Shown here in pieces: positions 44,780 through 53,877 of a stretch of 64,000 nucleotides of DNA. This DNA is from CBDBBY01 sp965205055 (lineage in GTDB: Bacteria > Pseudomonadota > Alphaproteobacteria > Rhodobacterales > Rhodobacteraceae): contig OZ242030.1 in the NCBI GenBank assembly GCA_965205055.1, positions 3,100,001 to 3,164,000 of the forward strand, written 5' to 3'. Position 1 is the stretch's first letter; each line of letters opens with the position of its first letter. Made by a program: the position numbers and the translations under genes. A model generated the notes under the pieces. The model was given only the letters and a program-made list of their open reading frames with translations. It was not told where the DNA came from and searched no databases.

Positions 44780-46222
44780 TCAAGCGATGGGCTTCAACGC
44801 CTTGTAAAGCTCGCGATACCGATTCAGCCGGTCCTGCAGATGATCGTCCCGGAGCGGCTCAAACCATTCTTCAACAGGCGGCTTGCGCTCCAAATCGCTG
44901 AGATCCAGACGCCCGGAACCGACTCCCGCCAGCAACGCCGCGCCGACGGCGGCGCCTGCGGCGCTCTCGGGCGCGCGTCCCAAGACTGCTCCTGTCGCGT
45001 TCGCCACCGTTTGCAGGACGGTCGAGCTTCTGGACCCGCCGCCGATCGCCAGAAGCTCCGACAAGCCGCTCAATGTTTCGCCGAAACTGGCGCAGGCGTC
45101 GGCCATCGAGAAGCCGACCGACTCGAGGACGGCCTTGCACATGGCTTCGCGCCCCGTCCGGTCTTCCAGCCCATAAAACGCGCCGCGGATGCGCGGGTCG
45201 CCATGAGGACTTCGCTCGCCGGTCAGGTACGGAAGAAACAACGGAACGCGTTCGGGACCGGCTTGTTCCGCAAGCGCCGACACCTCGTCAACTCCGATCC
45301 CCAGAATTCCGGCAATCCAAGCAAGAGGCCGCGCGCCGTTGAGCATCGCCGCCATCTGGTACCAGCGATGCGGAATCGTATGGGCGAAGGCATGGACGAG
45401 CTGTTCGGGATTCGGGCGGTATTCGGAGGTGCAAACAAACAATTGCCCGGACGTGCCGAGCGAAATGAACCCGCAGCCCGGAACGGTCGCCCCGACGGAC
45501 ACCGCGCCCGCGGCCGCGTCTCCGCCGCCCGCGAACACGGGAGTTCCCGCCGAAAGACCGGTGCAATCCGCCGCCGATCTGGAAACTTCGCCGCATTTCG
45601 CGTGCCCGCAATAAAGTTCGGGCAGCCATTCGGGGTCGGTATCGCTTGCCTCGCAAAGCCTCCGGGACCAAGAACGTTGCGCTTGGTCCAGCCAAAGCGT
45701 TCCGGCTGCGTCGGAATGGTCCGTGGCATGAGCGCCGTGAAGCTTCAGCCCGACGTAGTCCTTGGGAAGCAATATGCTTCGAATTTCGCGATACACGTGC
45801 GGTTCGCGCCTCTTCACCCACATGACTTTCGGTGCCGTAAATCCGGGGAGCGGCGGAACTCCGGCAACAAATCCTATGTCGGCCGCGCGGTCCGAAAGCA
45901 GTTCGCATTCTTCGATCGACCTGCTGTCGTTCCACAGGATGCAGGGACGAAGCAGCTTGTTCGACTTTCCAAGAAGAACGGCACCGTGCATTTGGCCCGA
46001 GAGGCCGATCGCTGAAACGTCCGAAAGCTCGGCCCCAGCTCGCTGCGCCACTTGGCCGATGGCGCGACAGCTGGCCTGCCACCAATGCTCCGGGTGCTGT
46101 TCCGACCAGCCGCTGCGAGGCGATTCCGCAACGAGGGCGGCGGATTCCGATGCGATCAACTTCAGTCCGTCGAGTAGCACAGCCTTTACGGCCGAGGTTC
46201 CGACATCGATTCCCAACAACAT
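44780..46222 (-). CDS. xylB: FGGY-family sugar kinase, xylulokinase type
   Basis: A 480-residue carbohydrate kinase. It starts MLLGIDVGTSAVKAVL (phosphate 1 motif), then AIGLSGQMHGAVLL and ILWNDSRS (the substrate Asp), PKDYVGLKLHGAHATDHSDAAGT, SLGTSGQLFV and the C-terminal AIGGGSRSSTVLQTVANA. This matches XylB, which phosphorylates D-xylulose. Start at 46222 follows the family; an open frame runs 49 codons further. It is upstream of the transporter genes and separated by 332 bp, so it may be its own unit. Its presence suggests the dehydrogenase product is D-xylulose, thus D-arabinitol or xylitol as substrate. Confidence 0.88.
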   Translation of the reverse strand: MLLGIDVGTSAVKAVLLDGLKLIASESAALVAESPRSGWSEQHPEHWWQASCRAIGQVAQRAGAELSDVSAIGLSGQMHGAVLLGKSNKLLRPCILWNDSRSIEECELLSDRAADIGFVAGVPPLPGFTAPKVMWVKRREPHVYREIRSILLPKDYVGLKLHGAHATDHSDAAGTLWLDQAQRSWSRRLCEASDTDPEWLPELYCGHAKCGEVSRSAADCTGLSAGTPVFAGGGDAAAGAVSVGATVPGCGFISLGTSGQLFVCTSEYRPNPEQLVHAFAHTIPHRWYQMAAMLNGARPLAWIAGILGIGVDEVSALAEQAGPERVPLFLPYLTGERSPHGDPRIRGAFYGLEDRTGREAMCKAVLESVGFSMADACASFGETLSGLSELLAIGGGSRSSTVLQTVANATGAVLGRAPESAAGAAVGAALLAGVGSGRLDLSDLERKPPVEEWFEPLRDDHLQDRLNRYRELYKALKPIA

Positions 46223-46457
46223 AAGCACGACTCTAATCGAAAATGGCATTCCGAACAAAACAAGCAGTACGCTGGCGGTCCGTTTTGGCTTGCGGTAAAA
46301 TTGAGCCTGCTGGGAGGATGCGCTATAAATGCCTGCCGATGAACGCGGCGACGAGCCGCAATACAGCACTAAAAATTGAGCTCAGATATATTTATTTGCT
46401 GTGTTGTAAGCATTGATAATTTTTCATATCTTGGATATTCAAAAAATTTAGGATAGC
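46223..46457. other. AT-rich spacer
   Basis: A gene-free 235-bp spacer whose right half (from ~46370) becomes strongly AT-rich, marking the boundary between the polyol block and the low-GC PIN/ImmA pair. No repeats or terminator were seen. Confidence 0.4.
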
Positions 46458-46946
46458 TTAATGGACGAATGGTGCATGTTCGCGCTTAAGCATTTCATTC
46501 GTATCTATACACTCGATTTCAAAATTATCGCAGACGTTGGGTATCTTGATTTTATTTTTTGAATTCTCTCGCACTTCCTCCGTTACCACTTTAAATCTGC
46601 CTTGGGCCGAAAGCGCATGAGCAATTAGAAAAATGTCCGCCCCACTTTTGAACTTATCGACAGCAGCTCCTTTATAGTTTTGCTTGTTTATCCACTCGTC
46701 GATGTCTTTAAGCTTACTTTCCACATCTGAATTCATTTCAATGAAAAATTTGTCATTAAGTTTCCCAGCCCACTCCGCTAAACCATTGTCTTTCATCCTC
46801 ATTTCATTCAATACCTCTTTAATGCTATAGACTTTACCTTCCTCATTCATTTGTATTAACCAATCCCAGAATTGAGGGTAACAATCTTGTCTGTAATCTA
46901 TATTCCAAGCTTGGATAAAAACGTTTGTATCTAGTAGATAGGCCAT
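46458..46946 (-). CDS. PIN-domain protein (DUF4411 type) toxin
   Basis: A 162-residue PIN-like protein: YLLDTNVFIQAWNIDYRQDCYPQFWDWL carries the first catalytic Asp, EVLNEMRMKDNGLAEW the Glu, and SGADIFLIAHAL the later Asp. The layout matches the DUF4411 PIN family, whose genes are usually found after an ImmA/IrrE-type regulator gene, as here (96 bp upstream). PIN proteins of this type are thought to be RNases acting as toxins. Sequence is strikingly AT-rich compared with the operon next door, a sign of horizontal acquisition. Confidence 0.8.
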   Translation of the reverse strand: MAYLLDTNVFIQAWNIDYRQDCYPQFWDWLIQMNEEGKVYSIKEVLNEMRMKDNGLAEWAGKLNDKFFIEMNSDVESKLKDIDEWINKQNYKGAAVDKFKSGADIFLIAHALSAQGRFKVVTEEVRENSKNKIKIPNVCDNFEIECIDTNEMLKREHAPFVH

Positions 46947-47042
46947 GGTTTATGCTTCAAAGTCTGTCAAATTACTGTATGTTGATGACATTGCGGGGGC
47001 TTGCGTTACTATATTTAGGAACAAAATGATTTTTCTAGAACT

Positions 47043-48239
47043 CTACTCGTAAGAATTACCTATGAATCGACGTGTATTGGGCACATCACTATTGCTCGGG
47101 TTGCTTCCCAGGTGATCGGCCAATTTATGGAATGTTTTCATTTTCGAGATACCAAGCAAATGCAACGCATCCCGGAACAATGTTCGACCTTCCAGCGTAT
47201 CGGTAACTACTGCGCGGGCGAAGCGACTGCCAAGTCGGGAAGTTAGTATTGAATAATAACTTCCTTTGCTATATTTTTTTTGTCTATCTCCGATGTGCCG
47301 GAACTCTCGACCATACGTTCCCATGCGTCGTTCTTGCAAGTACTTATCGGCGCAATTTACCCAATGTATAGCGACCGACGAAGTTACTCTGAATAGTTGC
47401 TGAATATCGGCAACTGTTTTCAGTTGCCCCCTACCTTTCTGAAACTCCTTAAACTTTGCCGTCAGCGGGACGAGTATTTCTACTGCGATTTTATCGCATT
47501 GATCTTCAATCAACTGTTGCGAAAGGACTTCGGGTCGGCCGTCCGAAAAACCGGCTTTATTCAGCCAGAGGTGCGCTAGTTCGTGCGCCAGAGTGAACAA
47601 TTGCGCTTCCTTGGTATCGGCACCGTTGATGAAAATGAGTGGAGCTAAAGGATCTGGCAAAGCGAAACCTCGGAACTCTTCTGGGTTAAGGATGCGATGT
47701 GTATTGTTAATAGCAACTCCGGACACCATGACCAGCACTCCAATCATATCCGCTCTTTCGATCAATACTTGCAGTAATCCGTTCAAGTTCAAAGATACTG
47801 AACGATTTTCCAAGTCGAGTGCATTAAGTATTTGCTCGGCAACCGGTGCTGCGTCATCGTCCATTTTTTCTGAACCAATGAATGGCGGCGGATCTTCGTC
47901 CTTCAATCGAACGAACTCCCGATACCAATCTTGGCGCAGTTGGCAAAGATAGATTGTATCGATTAATTCCGGACTTGGCCGCCGAAGCGGCCTGCCGCTG
48001 ATAGTGTTAATTTCAGTTAATGGGAAGGCCTCTTTGGGCGGTTCTGACGAGAAGAAGTGCCCAATTCCGGCATGTACGGCCTTTGCGAAATCCTCAAGTT
48101 GTCTGTATGTCGGCCTAATTTCGCCGCTTTCCCACTGGCGGTATTTGGGAAATTTTTCAACCAGGGACTCGACGTCGGCATCTGCGCGTTCGCGGGCCCA
48201 ACGCAATAATTCGGGCTTTACGTCGACGCGGTAGGTCAT
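47043..48239 (-). CDS. XRE/ImmA-IrrE metallopeptidase regulator (antitoxin-like)
   Basis: A 398-residue protein. The N-terminus is a short helix-turn-helix (PELLRWARERADADVESLVEKFPKYRQWESGEIRPTYRQLEDFAKAV), followed by an ImmA/IrrE zinc peptidase: LFTLAHELAHLWLN (HExxH, ~225) and IEDQCDKIAVEILVP. It is the standard partner of DUF4411 PIN proteins, so the two form a toxin-antitoxin-like module. Start at 48239, with GGGGAAAACG upstream; an in-frame ATG four codons earlier is also possible. GC content is far below the window average. Confidence 0.83.
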   Translation of the reverse strand: MTYRVDVKPELLRWARERADADVESLVEKFPKYRQWESGEIRPTYRQLEDFAKAVHAGIGHFFSSEPPKEAFPLTEINTISGRPLRRPSPELIDTIYLCQLRQDWYREFVRLKDEDPPPFIGSEKMDDDAAPVAEQILNALDLENRSVSLNLNGLLQVLIERADMIGVLVMVSGVAINNTHRILNPEEFRGFALPDPLAPLIFINGADTKEAQLFTLAHELAHLWLNKAGFSDGRPEVLSQQLIEDQCDKIAVEILVPLTAKFKEFQKGRGQLKTVADIQQLFRVTSSVAIHWVNCADKYLQERRMGTYGREFRHIGDRQKKYSKGSYYSILTSRLGSRFARAVVTDTLEGRTLFRDALHLLGISKMKTFHKLADHLGSNPSNSDVPNTRRFIGNSYE

Positions 48240-48542
48240 CGTTTTCCCCATTTACGGTGCTGCCAAATATGACTTTCAATCGTTCGGCAATATCCCGACG
48301 TTCCTAGGAAGATTCAAAACCGTGGGCAGGTTGCCGCTCTTCAAAGTGATAGAGATGGGCTGCTAAAATGTCAAGATAGTGTTTGAGTTCGGAATTTTTG
48401 CGCCGTTTCGGGGATCCGATTCTCCTGCGTCCGAGGATGGGGTTATAGGATTTGGTCAGATTGTTTCCCGGCGCCCCGGTTCCGGTCTCTTGGGGCATTC
48501 GGTCGGGCGGCATTCTTTGTTGCGCTGACAGCGTTGAAAGCC

Positions 48543-48603
48543 TGCGGACAATTCCTGCCGGTGCTGTTTTCGGATGTCCGGCTCGGAACCAAGATTGCCC
48601 ACA
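48543..48603 (+). repeat. Dispersed hairpin repeat, unit 4
   Basis: Arms TGCGGACAATTC (48543-48554) and AGATTGCCCACA (48592-48603), interior 37 nt with TTTTCGG. It is preceded by TTGAAAGC, like the GGAAAGC flank of units 1-2. The surrounding spacer (48252-48688) has no supported gene. Confidence 0.65.
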
Positions 48604-48688
48604 AATTTCTCATTCCCGTGGTGGGCGCGCTTCATGATTCTTGGTCAGACAAAACGTGTTTTTTGCCAATGGAATCGTTACATGTTCT

Positions 48689-49417
48689 TCATTGGCATCT
48701 GCTTTCGTGCAGTTCCCTTGCCAAGTGCTGCGCACGGTCGAGTTCATCACGAGCGAGGCGACTCGCAACTTCCTCCCGAAACCGTTCCGCCTCCTTTCGC
48801 GCAGGGTGGTCTTCTGCAGTAGATGGCGACGCGGCCAGGTTGAACCACATGTGGGCTTGAACCAAATCTTTGTCCACGCCTTTTCCATTATTGTAATGGT
48901 GTCCGAGATTAAGCTGGCCATAAGGGTTGCATTGCTCGGCGGAAAGCCGAAACCATCTCGCTGCCTCCGCGTAGTCCCGCGGAACGTCCAAGCCTCGTGA
49001 ATACAAGAAGCCGAGATAGAACTGGGCGCCTGAATCACCTTGATCGGCGGAAAGCCGGAACCATCTTCTAGCCTCGAGGTAGTCCTGCGGAACGTCCAGG
49101 CCATCATGATACATTAATCCGAGATTGTACTGCGCAGCAGAATTGCCTTGCTCGGCGGAAAGCCGAAACCATCTGACAGCTTCAGCGTAGTCCTGCGGAA
49201 TGCCTTCGCCCAGCAAGTACATTTTTCCGAGAAAGAACTGGGCATCTGGGTCACCTTGATCGGCGAATTTCTTGAACCCTTCAAGAGCGGCCGGGTAGTC
49301 GCCTGCATTATGCCACTCCATTGCGTCATCCCACGACTGCGCCATAGCAGGGCGCACGCCAAAGGCTGCAAGCAATATCAACAATGCCTTCATGCAGAAG
49401 CTTCGAGCATTGGTCAT
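48689..49417 (-). CDS. Exported Sel1-repeat protein (copy 1)
   Basis: A 242-residue protein with a signal peptide (CMKALLILLAAFGVRPAMAQS) and four Sel1-like repeats, for example YLLGEGIPQDYAEAVRWFRLSAEQGNSAAQ, each 36 residues, with GxxxxxDyxxAxxWfrlsAeqg. The C-terminal ~50 residues are charged and helical. Sel1 repeats are protein-binding scaffolds, so this is probably a periplasmic adaptor. The start is the Met at 49417, matching copy 2. Same length (242 aa) and same architecture as copy 2. Confidence 0.83.
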   Translation of the reverse strand: MTNARSFCMKALLILLAAFGVRPAMAQSWDDAMEWHNAGDYPAALEGFKKFADQGDPDAQFFLGKMYLLGEGIPQDYAEAVRWFRLSAEQGNSAAQYNLGLMYHDGLDVPQDYLEARRWFRLSADQGDSGAQFYLGFLYSRGLDVPRDYAEAARWFRLSAEQCNPYGQLNLGHHYNNGKGVDKDLVQAHMWFNLAASPSTAEDHPARKEAERFREEVASRLARDELDRAQHLARELHESRCQ

Positions 49418-49560
49418 CCGTGTTTCTTTCGTGTCCACAACGACCCGGAGGATGCCCGTAGGCTTCATATACCGCGGCGCGTCAAATTTTGAATTTTTTG
49501 CCCCTTGGCAATTATGAAAAAGCCAGCGCGCTCATTGCCGTTGGAAACGTTTCATGCGCC

Positions 49561-50289
49561 CTATTGGCAACTGCTCTCGTGCCACTCCCTTGCCGCGTTT
49601 TGCGCGCGCCTGCGGTCAGCGCTGCTGAGGCTTTTCGCGACTTCCGCCCGGAACCGCTCCGCGTCTTTTCGCACAGGGTGGTCTTCCGAAATGGATAGCG
49701 ACGCGGCCAGATTGAACAGCACGTGGGCTTGCACAAGATCTTTGAACACGCCCTCTCCATCCTTGTAGGCGAGTCCGAGATTGAGCTGGCCATAAGGGTT
49801 GCATTGCTCGGCGGAAAGCCGAAACCATCTCGCCGCCTCGACGGAATTCCTCGGAACGCCGCGCCCCTGCGAATACATGACCCCGAGATTGTATTGGGCG
49901 CCTGAATTGCCTTGATCGGCGGAAAGCCGATACCATTTGGCTGACTCGACGTGGTCTTGCGGAACGCCTTGGCCCTCGTGATACATGTATCCGAGATTGT
50001 ACTGGGCAGTCGGATGGCCTTGATCGGCGGAAAGCCGATACAGTCTCGCTGCCTCGGGATAATCCTGCGGAACGCCTTGGCCCGCATAATACATGTATCC
50101 GAGATTGTTCTGAGCCGCCGGGTCGCCGTCATCGGCAAGTTCCGTCAACCCTTCGAGAGCTGCCTGGTAGTCTCCTGCATCATACCACTCCACGATCTCA
50201 TCCCACGACTGCGCTGCAGCAGGATAACCGGCAAAGGCCGCAAGCGATATCAGCAAAGTCTTCATGCAAAAGTTTCGAGCGCTGATCAT
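49561..50289 (-). CDS. Exported Sel1-repeat protein (copy 2)
   Basis: A 242-residue paralogue of copy 1 with a signal peptide (CMKTLLISLAAFAGYPAAAQS) and Sel1 repeats (YYAGQGVPQDYPEAARLYRLSADQGHPTAQ and similar). The ribosome site GAAGGAAA precedes the start at 50289. Both genes share the upstream stretch GTGGACACGAA and a similar C-terminal end, so they are the product of a tandem duplication that includes the promoter-proximal leader. The 143-bp gap between them is gene-free. Confidence 0.83.
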   Translation of the reverse strand: MISARNFCMKTLLISLAAFAGYPAAAQSWDEIVEWYDAGDYQAALEGLTELADDGDPAAQNNLGYMYYAGQGVPQDYPEAARLYRLSADQGHPTAQYNLGYMYHEGQGVPQDHVESAKWYRLSADQGNSGAQYNLGVMYSQGRGVPRNSVEAARWFRLSAEQCNPYGQLNLGLAYKDGEGVFKDLVQAHVLFNLAASLSISEDHPVRKDAERFRAEVAKSLSSADRRRAQNAAREWHESSCQ

Positions 50290-50685
50290 CCGTATTTCCT
50301 TCGTGTCCACTGCGATAGTCGATCCAGCAACATTGTCGTGCATCGGATCATTTGCGTTTACGCGCAAAGACCAACGCAAATCCATTTGATTTGAGTCAAC
50401 GACAGCATAGCTCGTTTTTGCATCGCCGCAATACCAATCGAATAGTGCAAATCAGTTTCAATCGAACGGCAAACTGAGGTCGACGCCTCTCTCCTCATGA
50501 AAACGTTCAGGAATGCTGGCACCTTCCGCGCCTCAACCGCGCAATTGCTTCCCGTCGCCGGGCTTGGCGAGCCGTTCGGCGTATTGGATGGACAGGCAAT
50601 GCAGGCCCGCGGCCCTAGTGGTGGGTCAAAGAGCCCTGCGCAAGGCCGCGCTGTCGCTGGAGTAACCGGCGCGATTTTCTTTGGA

Positions 50686-50717
50686 CAGCCGAACTCCGCG
50701 TACGCGGAGTTCGGCTG
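50686..50717. repeat. Perfect 32-bp palindrome
   Basis: The 16-bp half CAGCCGAACTCCGCGT is followed immediately by its exact complement, without any loop. It lies in a ~540-bp spacer (50290-50834) without a supported gene, upstream of the ATPase locus. It could be an operator, a terminator-like cruciform or an element end. Confidence 0.7.
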
Positions 50718-50834
50718 GTTGCCTCAGGGTGTGCCTTCTCTCTCTCCGACATGGATCTCTTCCTTTGAGTCTCCGGCTCGTTGGTTTAGCCGATTGCTCT
50801 CCGGAAAACCTAGGGCGGTTCATCCCTTGGCGCG

Positions 50835-51041
50835 GTGAAGATTAGAAGATATGGACGACAACCGTGGCGAGCGGATATAGGTTACTTTGACGCCCCAAAC
50901 GCGCAATTTCTAGGTTACAGCGTTCTCTGGTTGCCAAAAAGTCATCCAAGACGTGAAAAGGTTCTTGTCTTGGGATTGTGCCAGAAAACCAAGAATTGCT
51001 TCAAAAAATTAGAACGAAATCGGGAAGCTTATCGTGCATGA
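50835..51041 (+). CDS. Small ORF overlapping the ATPase gene start
   Basis: A 68-codon frame starting at a GTG and ending eight bases inside the ATPase gene (51034-51041), so the two would be coupled. The predicted protein (YFDAPNAQFLGYSVLWLPKSHPRREKVLVLGLCQ) has a protein-like core but no family I recognise. The overlap is its main support. Confidence 0.4.
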   Translation: MKIRRYGRQPWRADIGYFDAPNAQFLGYSVLWLPKSHPRREKVLVLGLCQKTKNCFKKLERNREAYRA

Positions 51042-53733
51042 ACAACTACTCATCTGGGCTAGTGAACGCCCTATCTGGCAGCGGGATGCATTGCGTCGAC
51101 TCGCCCAGAACGGCGAGCTGACACCAGAAGACTTCGCAGAACTTCAACTTCTGGTCCGAAAGAACGTAGGCCTCCCAGCGGAAAACGCCCCGGAGCCGGT
51201 GCCACTTGCCGCGGAACACCTTAATCAAGCGGCAAGCGATGCCCCCGAACTAGCGCTCGCTTCTTTGGGCCCAGTCCGAAATGTCGACCGGCTGGCTCCC
51301 GATCAGCCGCCACTTCGCTTTGCGGTCAATGGCATAACCGTAGTCTACGGTCCGAACGCCTCCGGAAAAAGCGGTTATTGCCGGATCGCAAAGCAGTTGT
51401 GCCGGTCGCAAAGCCCAGCAGTAGCGCTGCTCGGCAGTGTCTATGGCGACGTAGCGCAAACCGGGCCGCCAGAAGTTAAAGTTGCCTTCCGTGTCGGGGG
51501 TGACGGCCAACCCAAAGAGGAACGCGTCTGGTACGGGGGCCAAAACCCACCTGCCGAACTGTCTCGGATTTCCGTATTTGATGCTGCGACCGCGCGGGTT
51601 TATGTCGACAGCGAAAGAAAGGTCGAATTTTTGCCCTATGAGCTTGATCTCATGAAGAAGCTCGGTATTGCCTGCCTAGAACTAAAAAATATCTTCAAAA
51701 GATGCCAGAAAACACTCGAAATAGCGGTTAGTTCACTCCTGCAAGAAGAGTTTCACGAAGGCACAACCGTTAAAAAAACGCTCGCAAGTCTTGTGCTGTC
51801 AACCAGTCTACCGGATCTACCAAGCGAACATAGTCTGCGCGAACTCGGAACTTGGACAACGGAGATGGAAAGTAGAATTACTGCCATTGAAGAACAGTTG
51901 AAACAAGATCCAAAGAGCATGATCAGCGTGCGGACCGATGCGAAGCAGGCCCTTGAGATCGTCAAAGGTGAAATATCGAAAATCGAGGACAATCTCGGGA
52001 ACCCTGCGATCACTGCCATTTACAAAAGCCAGCAGACGGCTGAAGATTGTCGTCGCGTCGCAGAAACTGAAGCCAAGGATCTCTTCAGTGACCAACCCAT
52101 CTCCGATCTTGGGTCCGAAACATGGCGCAAGATGCTGAAATATGCCCGGGAGTTCGCCGCTTATATATTCCCCGACGACACATTACCGCCCAAGATCGCC
52201 AATGGAGGCCTTTGTGTCCTTTGCCAGCAGTCTCTTAGCGAAGACGCTGCCGAACGATTGTCGGCATTCGACAAATATATCTCTGACCGAGCTACGGAGG
52301 AAAGCGTCATCGCTGAACAGCAACTTGCCGAACACCGAGACAAACTCATGGCATTCAAAATCAAAAGTCGCTGCGAAATCGATGTTTTTCTTTCCGCATA
52401 CGCCACCTTGTCAGATGCCCGCAAGGAACACGCCGCCACGATTTCTTCATTTGTCGAAAACGCAGGAGAACGCCTTGAAGCAATAAAGAGTGCCTTGCAG
52501 CAAGAGCTGTATGACACACTCGAGAATTCCACCCCGCTAACTGATTCCCCCGTAAATTTGCTCGTAAGCGAAATCAGCAAGCTCGAACATGAGATCGCTG
52601 AGCTGGAAAGAGTCGGCCGCGACGAGGAGGAATTGGCAAGACTACAGACCCGACGTGTTGAACTGTTCGACCGGAAGCGATTGGGCCAATTGATCGAACA
52701 CATCGTCGAACGGCGCAATCTTTTAGAGGAACATTGCCGATTCGATGCAGGTATAAAGCAGTGCCGCACGAGCGAAATTACGCGGCGCATCACAGACCGT
52801 CGTCGCGAGGTACTAACGCATGACCTGAGAGAAACCTTGCGGATGGAACTCACGCGGCTGCAACTAACGCATATACCGCTTGATCTGACGGACCGAGGTA
52901 AAGATGCTGAGAGTATTGTCAAGATCGAGCTCGAAACTCAACAGAAAATAAAAAACAGCGATATCCTCAGCGAAGGGGAACAGCGCGCGCTAGCGCTAGC
53001 CTGCTTTTTGGCAGAATTGCAGGAGATCGGCAGCAATCACGCTATCATTGTCGACGACCCTGTTTCGTCCCTCGACAATAATCGCATGCGTGCCGTTGCC
53101 AAGCGCCTTGCCGAAGAGGCTTCCAAAGGTCGCCAAGTCATCGTGTTTACCCACAACATTTGGTTCCACTACATGCTCTTGACGGAAAGTCGCCGGGCTA
53201 AAGTCGACTGGCGCTGCGAATGGATGAGCAGCAAAGGCGGTAGTAGTTTCGGCTGGATTGATGAATCCAATCAACCTTGGCAAATGAAAAAAGTTTCCGA
53301 GCGAATCAGCATAATTTGTGAAAAATATTCTGAACTCACCAATAATGGGTACGACAATGCCAACCAGAGGCTCCGCCCAGCGGTTAACGAAATTTATATG
53401 ATGATGCGCGAAACTTGGGAACGCATTATCGAGGAAATTCTGTTCAATAATACCGTACAGCGATTCCGTCCAGAAATTATGACGCAACGCCTTAATGAGG
53501 CTTGCTTTGATCCTTCAGCTGACTATCCGGCCATCTTTGAAGGCATGAAGCAATGCTCACAGTATTCCGGGCATGACCCAGCGCCGGATATTCCGCCAAG
53601 CCTTCCTGATTCTGATCAAATTTTTCACAATATCAACGAACTGAAGAATTTTTTTGTGATGGCAAGGAATCGTCGTAATAAACTGAAAAAGACTAAGGCC
53701 TACGAACACGGTAACGAGGCAGATCTCTTGTAA
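51034..53733 (+). CDS. RloC-like ABC/SMC-type ATPase with CxxC hook
   Basis: An 899-residue protein. The N-terminal ~95 residues are a helical module (WASERPIWQRDALRRLAQNGELTPEDFAEL). The ABC head has Walker A GPNASGKSGYCR (106), Q-loop region SRISVFDAATARVYVD, signature LSEGEQRALALACF (~645), Walker B AIIVDDPVSSLDNN (~671) and a His switch VFTHN (~707). In between are two long coiled-coil arms around a CVLCQQ motif (~393), a zinc-hook-like turn as in Rad50 and RloC. The C-terminal ~150 residues are helical and may be an effector (HEPN- or anticodon-nuclease-like), but I cannot identify catalytic residues. Such ATPases sense DNA or phage events and trigger an RNase. The start codon is GTG. 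A small overlapping ORF lies upstream. Confidence 0.75.
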   Translation: MHEQLLIWASERPIWQRDALRRLAQNGELTPEDFAELQLLVRKNVGLPAENAPEPVPLAAEHLNQAASDAPELALASLGPVRNVDRLAPDQPPLRFAVNGITVVYGPNASGKSGYCRIAKQLCRSQSPAVALLGSVYGDVAQTGPPEVKVAFRVGGDGQPKEERVWYGGQNPPAELSRISVFDAATARVYVDSERKVEFLPYELDLMKKLGIACLELKNIFKRCQKTLEIAVSSLLQEEFHEGTTVKKTLASLVLSTSLPDLPSEHSLRELGTWTTEMESRITAIEEQLKQDPKSMISVRTDAKQALEIVKGEISKIEDNLGNPAITAIYKSQQTAEDCRRVAETEAKDLFSDQPISDLGSETWRKMLKYAREFAAYIFPDDTLPPKIANGGLCVLCQQSLSEDAAERLSAFDKYISDRATEESVIAEQQLAEHRDKLMAFKIKSRCEIDVFLSAYATLSDARKEHAATISSFVENAGERLEAIKSALQQELYDTLENSTPLTDSPVNLLVSEISKLEHEIAELERVGRDEEELARLQTRRVELFDRKRLGQLIEHIVERRNLLEEHCRFDAGIKQCRTSEITRRITDRRREVLTHDLRETLRMELTRLQLTHIPLDLTDRGKDAESIVKIELETQQKIKNSDILSEGEQRALALACFLAELQEIGSNHAIIVDDPVSSLDNNRMRAVAKRLAEEASKGRQVIVFTHNIWFHYMLLTESRRAKVDWRCEWMSSKGGSSFGWIDESNQPWQMKKVSERISIICEKYSELTNNGYDNANQRLRPAVNEIYMMMRETWERIIEEILFNNTVQRFRPEIMTQRLNEACFDPSADYPAIFEGMKQCSQYSGHDPAPDIPPSLPDSDQIFHNINELKNFFVMARNRRNKLKKTKAYEHGNEADLL

Positions 53734-53877
53734 CGGCTTGCTCCAGAAGAAATTCTTGTTTGAATTCACCTTCCGTTTTTCAACTGTGATATTGTGTTCC
53801 CGTCGCCGATCTTGAAGTTGGGGCGGCAGGTTCCCCAAACTGCTTCCAGTTCAAAAACCACAACTGAGGGACCCAAG
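53734..53877. other. Short spacer
   Basis: A 144-bp spacer between the ATPase and the transposase relic. T-rich tracts occur near 53755-53780, but no convincing hairpin, so no terminator is called. Confidence 0.3.
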
